Assembly: GCA_030635565.1 (NCBI GenBank)
Contig: DAOVYP010000043.1
Coordinates: forward strand, 1 to 10,866
Direction of reading: 5' to 3'
Length of the DNA stretch: 10,866 nt
Source of the DNA: Spirochaeta sp.
GTDB taxonomy: Bacteria; Spirochaetota; Spirochaetia; DSM-2461
Shown piece after piece: positions 6,419 through 10,866 of this stretch (positions are counted from its first letter, which is position 1; each line of letters starts with the position of its first letter). Under the pieces are notes generated by a model, which saw nothing but the letters and a program-made list of their open reading frames with translations, made no database searches and had not been told where the DNA came from. The position numbers were made by a program, and so were the translations under genes.

Positions 6419-8446
6419 ATGTCGAAAAAGCAACTATTTCTCGTCATCAGCGTGATCGTTTCAGTGTTCCTGATCAGCCCAGTTGCCGATGCTTTCGCAA
6501 GCGGAGAAAAATCAGCGGAGTCGGCGGCGTCCACAACGGGTCATGGAAAGTACCTGGCGGGCCAGGGCGTGATTATACCGCCGGAATCCGTCTATGTGGA
6601 CTCCTATATAGCCGGCGTCGATTATAGATATCCGATCCCTGAGGAAGGGATAGGAATATCACTTTACGCAGGACATCGACAGGTATCAGGCGCCGGTCAG
6701 GAAGAAATCATCCAGGTGGGCATCCAGGGCAGGAAGATGGAGTTTGAAGATCTGCCCCCCATGAATGTGGCTTTCGTCATCGACAAAAGCGGCTCGATGG
6801 ATTCCCGGGACAAGATGGATTGGGTGAAGGAATCCTTTTACATCTTCGTCGAAAGCGTTCGGGACACCGATTTTGTGTCCCTTGTTGTGTTCGATAATGA
6901 AGCTCAAGTTATCTTTCCCAGTACAAGGATGGATTCTCGTGACAAAAGGCTCCGATTCAAGGACGCCGTTCGTGATATTCAACCTGGAGGAGGGACCAAC
7001 CTTTTTCAGGGACTCGAACAGGGGTACAGCCAGGTGATGGCCAACTTCCGCAGTGAATACACGAACCGGGTCCTGTTCCTGACCGATGGTGTGGGGAAAT
7101 CCGAAGGGATTCTCGACATGGCCGCCACCTACCGGGAGATGGATGTCAACGTCTCCACCATCGGCCTCGGGGGTGATTTCGACCTGAAACTCATGAACGA
7201 CCTGGCCCGGGCCGGAGGGGGAAGTTCCCGTTTTGTGGCCGATCGGGTGGAAATGGAGAAGATCTTCGGCAGCGAACTTGACCGGGCCTTCGTCCCGGCA
7301 GCCCGGGAATTGGTAATGATCCTGGAGCTCTCACCGGGAGTAGAACTTGTCGAAACCTGGGGATATAACCATTCGATATCGGAACAGGTAATAAGTTATC
7401 GTCTACCGACACTGCATCACGGCGATTACGAGACCATCATGGTCAGAATCCGTATCGCCGGGAGCGAGCGTCGTGGAAGGCAAACCCTGGCCCGCTTCAC
7501 CCTGAACGCGCAGGATACAAGTGGACGCCCGATACCCTCTGAATCCCGGATTCTGGAAGCGGAGTTCGTTGACGATATGGCACCGGTGGCCGGTTATTCC
7601 GATGCTATGGTCCTTCGCTCCGGTACGACACTGGATTATGCCGAGAAACTCATACTCATCGGAGAGCTCTACTACTCATGCCGAGCCGAGATTGATGAGA
7701 CCAATGCCCTCAGAGATGAGATGTGGAGAGGGGGAAATTACGACATGTCGTACGAACGGCTCACCAGCCCGCAAATCAGAGAACTTGAGCGTTCGGTGGC
7801 CGCCAGGATGGGACGTGCCATGGACCTGACCGTTTCAATGAAAAAATCGATGGAAAACGCACGACTCCGACTTGATAACGAAGGATTCGAGGATGAATTG
7901 ACGGTACTGGAACAGTACATCCGCATCCTCGGTGAAGAACTTGAAATGGAAGAGGCAAATGTGTCCGGAATTGTTCGGGACCGGGAGATAGCCCCCTTGG
8001 TGTCCGACAGGCCCTTCACCGATCATATGGCCAATTTATTCCGGGAGATGACCCTGGACTTTAAGACCAGAAGTGAAGGCGTCGTCGCCGTTTCGGGATT
8101 CACCATGCAGAACGGACAGACAGCTCCGATAATTGACTTATTGAACGAAACGGCAACGGTGGAGTTCGGCCGGATAGACTCACTCATTCTGGTGGAAAGG
8201 AACCGACTGGATGAGGTCCTCGCCGAGCAGCAGATTCAGTTGACCGGACTCGTCGATACCAGCACGGCCATCCGGGTGGGAGAAATCCTGGCGGCCCAGT
8301 ACATCGTTACCGGATCGGTCATCGAAATGACCGGTTCCGTTGTGATATTCGGCAGGGTCATCAACGTTGAGTCGGCCGAAGTGGAATCTGTAGCCCAGGT
8401 GATCGTTACCAAAGACCCCATTGTGAAGGGATTACTCGGAATATAG
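6419..8446 (+). CDS. Secreted VWA-domain protein with C-terminal CsgG/FlgO-like domain
   Basis: This 675-residue protein has a signal peptide (residues 1-~27, hydrophobic LFLVISVIVSVFLISPVADA). A von Willebrand factor A domain spans ~115-300 with a complete MIDAS metal site: D122-x-S124-x-S126, T193 in GGGTNL, and D223 in LTDG. Beta-rich and then helical regions fill ~305-545. A C-terminal part (~550-675) resembles CsgG/FlgO-type domains of envelope proteins (SLILVERNRLDEVLAEQQ, then GEILAAQYIVTGSVI). VWA domains with MIDAS bind protein ligands through a metal ion; CsgG-like domains are found in periplasmic and outer-membrane assembly factors. The ATG at 6419 is supported by GGAGG at 6409-6413, 5 bases upstream, and by the signal peptide. 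The gene is monocistronic here. An envelope role is likely; the exact function is unknown. Confidence 0.85.
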   Translation: MSKKQLFLVISVIVSVFLISPVADAFASGEKSAESAASTTGHGKYLAGQGVIIPPESVYVDSYIAGVDYRYPIPEEGIGISLYAGHRQVSGAGQEEIIQVGIQGRKMEFEDLPPMNVAFVIDKSGSMDSRDKMDWVKESFYIFVESVRDTDFVSLVVFDNEAQVIFPSTRMDSRDKRLRFKDAVRDIQPGGGTNLFQGLEQGYSQVMANFRSEYTNRVLFLTDGVGKSEGILDMAATYREMDVNVSTIGLGGDFDLKLMNDLARAGGGSSRFVADRVEMEKIFGSELDRAFVPAARELVMILELSPGVELVETWGYNHSISEQVISYRLPTLHHGDYETIMVRIRIAGSERRGRQTLARFTLNAQDTSGRPIPSESRILEAEFVDDMAPVAGYSDAMVLRSGTTLDYAEKLILIGELYYSCRAEIDETNALRDEMWRGGNYDMSYERLTSPQIRELERSVAARMGRAMDLTVSMKKSMENARLRLDNEGFEDELTVLEQYIRILGEELEMEEANVSGIVRDREIAPLVSDRPFTDHMANLFREMTLDFKTRSEGVVAVSGFTMQNGQTAPIIDLLNETATVEFGRIDSLILVERNRLDEVLAEQQIQLTGLVDTSTAIRVGEILAAQYIVTGSVIEMTGSVVIFGRVINVESAEVESVAQVIVTKDPIVKGLLGI

Positions 8447-8595
8447 TGAAACCGGTGCATGGTGACATTTCCAATTCACTGACATTCCGCAATCCGTTCC
8501 GGCCGGCAGTATATGGCATCACCCATGAGGCCACCGGCAAGGATCACCAATTCGGTGGCCATCAACGCGGTTTTTATTCAACAATTTTCCGGGAA
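8447..8595. terminator. Hairpin downstream of the VWA gene, possible terminator
   Basis: GGCCACCG (8529-8536) and CGGTGGCC (8553-8560) form a perfect 8-base stem with a 16-base loop; TTTTT follows at 8571-8575. The T-run begins 10 bases after the stem, farther than in a classical intrinsic terminator, so the call is tentative. The arrangement works only for plus-strand transcription. The rest of this convergent gap holds no supported gene. Confidence 0.35.
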
Positions 8596-9441
8596 TCAAA
8601 TCCTGTTCAGAACCCAGGAAAAGGGACCGTCACCGAAATCCATAATGAATGTCAATGTGTCGCCGCCATTGCTGAACTCGACTTCAACTTCCCATTGATC
8701 ACTTTCGTCCATGAGTTCCCATTCACCGGAGTCCGCCGAATACCAGTGTGTCCATTCGCCGGTCAGCACACCGTCAACGGGGCATTCATAGGTTCCTCTC
8801 ATCGACATGTCTTCCAGTAATTCAGTCGAGGGTACACCATCGATAACCTCATAACTAAGCATCTCGGCATTTCCTTCGGGATCGAAGGTCATGACGAGTT
8901 TGACATCGAACGTGCCGGAATCGATGACTTCATCTCCGTCATACTCTTCCCAGGTCATCGTCACGATACCTTCCCAGGTGCCTACTATGGGACACTCGTC
9001 CACAATCGTGCCCCCGCCGGCGACATGGATTACCCCGATGGCACCCGGTGTGATGTCGATTACGGTGATAATCATCGATGCGATGGTGAACAATATCGAT
9101 TCCTCGGCGGATACTGATTCATCGCCATAGATTCCGTGATGAACAACCACGATCTCATGCACGCCGAGCTTACCGACCTGGAGCTGATAGGTCTGCGGTC
9201 CCTCATCGGCCAGCCACTCGGTGTTCCAGAGTAATTCTCCGTCCGGATCATAAACTTCGATGTCCAGGGACATCACGTCGTACTCGGTGACTCCCAATAG
9301 CCGAGCCATGGATGAGCCGCCGACATTCAGTGTAATAATCCGATCCTCGGCAGGATTGCCCGGCGAGAATGAACACGAAAAGAGCAGTACAAGGATGATA
9401 ACCGACAGACCGGCGAAGACGAACCTTCGTCTATCCAACAT
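8596..9441 (-). CDS. Lipoprotein of unknown function, beta-rich
   Basis: This 281-residue protein has a lipoprotein signal: basic MLDRRRF, a hydrophobic core (FAGLSVIILVLLFS) and a lipobox ending L-F-S-C23, so Cys23 should be lipidated after export. The Phe at -2 departs from the Escherichia coli consensus; relaxed lipoboxes are known in spirochaetes. The mature protein is acidic. Residues ~34-150 look like a beta-sandwich with an ITLNVGGSSMARLLG start. Residues ~155-281 contain repeating strand patterns with Trp at turns (GTWEGIVTMTW, TGEWTHWYS, GPFSWVLNRI), suggestive of a lipocalin-like or META-like barrel. No family is recognised. AGGAGGT at 9448-9454 lies 6 bases upstream of the ATG and fixes the start. 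The gene converges on the VWA gene. Confidence 0.8.
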   Translation of the reverse strand: MLDRRRFVFAGLSVIILVLLFSCSFSPGNPAEDRIITLNVGGSSMARLLGVTEYDVMSLDIEVYDPDGELLWNTEWLADEGPQTYQLQVGKLGVHEIVVVHHGIYGDESVSAEESILFTIASMIITVIDITPGAIGVIHVAGGGTIVDECPIVGTWEGIVTMTWEEYDGDEVIDSGTFDVKLVMTFDPEGNAEMLSYEVIDGVPSTELLEDMSMRGTYECPVDGVLTGEWTHWYSADSGEWELMDESDQWEVEVEFSNGGDTLTFIMDFGDGPFSWVLNRI

Positions 9442-9639
9442 AACGATACCTCCTGATTGCGAACCGTATTGGCCCGCGTATCTCTTAAAGTGTAGGCCTC
9501 CGAAGGTGAGAATCGCTATGGGAAAATAGTCTCATTCGTTACTCACAGCTCTTCGTAGAACGGATTTAGAATAGCAGGAACAGTTGACAACGCCAAAGTG
9601 CAAGTCGAAAAATAATGTGCATTGCCGAGGCGCTAATAA
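9442..9639. other. Intergenic region upstream of the lipoprotein gene and serpin remnant
   Basis: This region must contain the leftward lipoprotein promoter, but no clear -35/-10 pair was found. On the plus strand TTGACA at 9584-9589 is a perfect -35; the best -10 (AATAAT, 9611-9616) is 21 bases away, too far for a normal promoter. No gene is supported here; all plus-strand frames contain stops. It may include further decayed parts of the serpin-like gene. Confidence 0.4.
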
Positions 9640-9780
9640 TTGCTCCTCCTGGCGCTGATGTATGGCGGCGTAGACGGTGAGACGGCCGATCAAATGGCCG
9701 CCGCCCTGCACGTGGATCTCGAATCGGACGATTACCTGGAACTGGCAGAGGACTACCTGGCGGGTCACCAATCCGGGTAG
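9640..9780 (+). pseudogene. Serpin-like gene remnant
   Basis: This 46-codon open stretch lies between a TAA at 9637-9639 and a TAG at 9778-9780. It begins LLLLALMYGG and continues VDGETADQMAAALHVDL. This matches the pattern that serpins (serine-protease inhibitors of about 370-400 residues) show near their N-terminus after the FSPxSI motif: a hydrophobic helix, Y-x-GA/GG, GxT-ETAxQM and a leucine-rich helix end. The FSP motif is missing because of the upstream stop, and after about residue 30 the similarity fades and the frame ends, so the body and reactive loop are absent. It is therefore a fragment left by deletion. It ends 19 bases before the next gene. The recognition is from memory of the family pattern. 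Confidence 0.5.
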
Positions 9781-9785
9781 CGAGT

Positions 9786-9802
9786 AGGGGGAACATAAGA
9801 TG
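9786..9802 (+). promoter_or_regulatory. Ribosome binding site fixing the Lnt-like start
   Basis: AGGGGG at 9786-9791 is 8 bases upstream of ATG at 9800, the first methionine before a hydrophobic N-terminal segment. It overlaps the end of the serpin remnant region, so that DNA now serves as the leader of the following gene. Confidence 0.6.
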
Positions 9803-10866
9803 TCATCAAAATCGCTTCGTTTCGGAATGGGTATCGCCCTTTCAGCGTCAAGCGGAGTGATGCTTCTCCTGGCATTCCCTCCCTATGGGATCTGGCCCTT
9901 AGTCTGGATAGCATTCGTCCCCTGCCTGTTCGCCCAATACCGCCTGCTCCCATTGAAGTGGTCCAGCCTGGCGCCTTCGATGGCCCTGCTGCTTTGGCTG
10001 GGGCCCTTCATGGCACGATTGTTCGGTACCGGTTTCGGACCCGTCTTCACCTTTCTGGGGGTACTGATTGCATTGATCTCCTTCTTTGCCAATAAGGAGC
10101 GAAAGTTTATAGAATCCTCGGGTTACCGCTGGTTCATTCTGCACGGGGTTATCAACTGGGTCGGTTTTGAAATGATACGGGCGACGTTCATCCCGCTGGT
10201 GGCTACCAGTGCATTCGTCGGGTACAGCCAGGCGACACAGGTGTGGCTTATTCAACCGGTGTCGGTTTTCAGCGTGTACGGTTTGAACCTGCTTATCATG
10301 TTAGTCAACTTCACCCTGGCTCAGGGATTGATGACCTGGTTCGATCAGCGCCGGCATTCCCTCGATGTGGTTCCAGTGGATGGCCGCAGCACCCGCCGAT
10401 GGCTGGCGGTCGCCGGTGTATTGCTCGGAGTCTGGATTGTAATCGGCGCTTTACTTTTCAACCTTGCTCCAAAGGACACCCCCACGGTCCGTGTTGCGGC
10501 ATTGCAGCCGAACTACGAGAATCACGCGTTCCAGGATGATGTAGTCAGCTCCCTGATGCGTTTTAACGCCTTCGCTGATTGGACGCGGCAGGCAGCTGAG
10601 CAGGGAGCGCAAATTATATTCACGCCGGAGATGGCATTTAACTTTGATCCACAGCTTGAGTTTACAAGTGATTTCAGGAATCTGGCAGAAGAGACAGGTA
10701 CATATCTTTTCATCACTTATACCGAGGTGATGGAAGGCCAACCCTTCCGTAACGAATCCGTCCTGCTTTCGCCCACGGGTGAGTTCTCGCAGGTGTACGG
10801 GAAAAACCACGCCCCTCCGGGAGAACCGCTCTCACCAAGTGCAGGTGTCTATCCAGTCTTTGTAAC
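9800..10866 (+). CDS. Apolipoprotein N-acyltransferase (Lnt)-like protein, truncated by the window end
   Basis: The frame is open from ATG at 9800 to the window edge (355 codons, no stop). Lnt transfers an acyl chain from phospholipid to the N-terminal cysteine of lipoproteins in the inner membrane. About 7 hydrophobic segments come first, beginning with SSGVMLLLAFPPYGIWPLVWIAF in the style of Lnt helix 1-2, with GFEMIRATF and VYGLNLLIMLVNFTLA later. A nitrilase-like (CN hydrolase) domain starts at about residue 232 (VRVAALQPNYEN). E277 in FTPEMAF and K335 in YGKNHAPPGEP fit two of the catalytic Glu-Lys-Cys triad; the cysteine should lie just beyond the window. The central membrane part is divergent, so a paralogue acting on other substrates is possible. 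A lipoprotein gene lies just upstream on the other strand. Confidence 0.85.
   Translation, partial: MSSKSLRFGMGIALSASSGVMLLLAFPPYGIWPLVWIAFVPCLFAQYRLLPLKWSSLAPSMALLLWLGPFMARLFGTGFGPVFTFLGVLIALISFFANKERKFIESSGYRWFILHGVINWVGFEMIRATFIPLVATSAFVGYSQATQVWLIQPVSVFSVYGLNLLIMLVNFTLAQGLMTWFDQRRHSLDVVPVDGRSTRRWLAVAGVLLGVWIVIGALLFNLAPKDTPTVRVAALQPNYENHAFQDDVVSSLMRFNAFADWTRQAAEQGAQIIFTPEMAFNFDPQLEFTSDFRNLAEETGTYLFITYTEVMEGQPFRNESVLLSPTGEFSQVYGKNHAPPGEPLSPSAGVYPVFV

Noticed and set aside
8476..8562. Minus-strand 28-codon frame beginning MATELVILAGGLMGDAIY, faintly like a nucleotidyltransferase start
   Set aside because: The likeness covers only a few residues, the glycine-rich motif does not continue correctly, there is no ribosome site, and it overlaps a hairpin.
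8446..8820. 124-codon plus-strand frame starting at the end of the VWA gene
   Set aside because: It runs antisense through the C-terminal half of the well-supported lipoprotein gene and has no domain pattern of its own.
9584..9616. TTGACA plus AATAAT as a promoter for the serpin remnant or the Lnt-like gene
   Set aside because: The 21-base spacing is too long for a standard sigma-70-type promoter.
1..10866. CRISPR array, tRNA or rRNA genes
   Set aside because: No regularly spaced repeats, cloverleaf-like segments or conserved rRNA stretches were seen on either strand.

Overview
The window looks like chromosomal DNA from a diderm bacterium, most likely a spirochaete relative. This is an inference from gene content: a SUF operon with SufU and a Rieske protein, a CsgG-like domain protein, a lipoprotein with a short lipobox, an apolipoprotein N-acyltransferase and a secreted putative beta-barrel. 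No rRNA, tRNA or CRISPR array was seen.

Layout. Positions 1-2203 (+) carry the 3' end of an iron-sulphur cluster assembly operon: the tail of a probable sufD, a small Rieske [2Fe-2S] protein, the cysteine desulfurase sufS and the sulphur-acceptor sufU, tightly packed with an ATGA overlap between the last two. SufS would mobilise sulphur from cysteine, SufU would accept it, and the SufBCD scaffold (mostly off the window) would build the cluster. A convergent major-facilitator transporter of the fosmidomycin-resistance type (2218-3390, -) follows; it is visibly richer in A+T than the SUF genes. A 239-base gap leads to a secreted protein with a helical N-terminal half and a putative outer-membrane beta-barrel (3630-4745, +).

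Positions 4893-6357 hold a complete insertion sequence: one intact DDE transposase on the minus strand, 18-base terminal inverted repeats (16/18 identical) and a flanking direct repeat TGAACTG (up to 9 bases if the ambiguous edge bases are counted). It landed about 55 bases upstream of the start of a secreted protein that joins a von Willebrand factor A domain with intact MIDAS to a C-terminal CsgG/FlgO-like domain (6419-8446, +). The IS end places a -35-like TTGAGA 16 bases before an extended -10 (TGCTATAAC) in the flanking DNA, so the insertion may have built a hybrid promoter for this gene.

A convergent lipoprotein of unknown function (8596-9441, -) follows. Then comes a 46-codon open remnant resembling the N-terminal helix region of a serpin (9640-9780, +), and finally an apolipoprotein N-acyltransferase (Lnt)-like gene (from 9800, +) that runs off the window end with two of its three catalytic residues visible.

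The most interesting items are the VWA-CsgG protein with its IS-derived promoter architecture, the clean IS boundaries, and the serpin relic. Nothing here is clearly a wholly new system.
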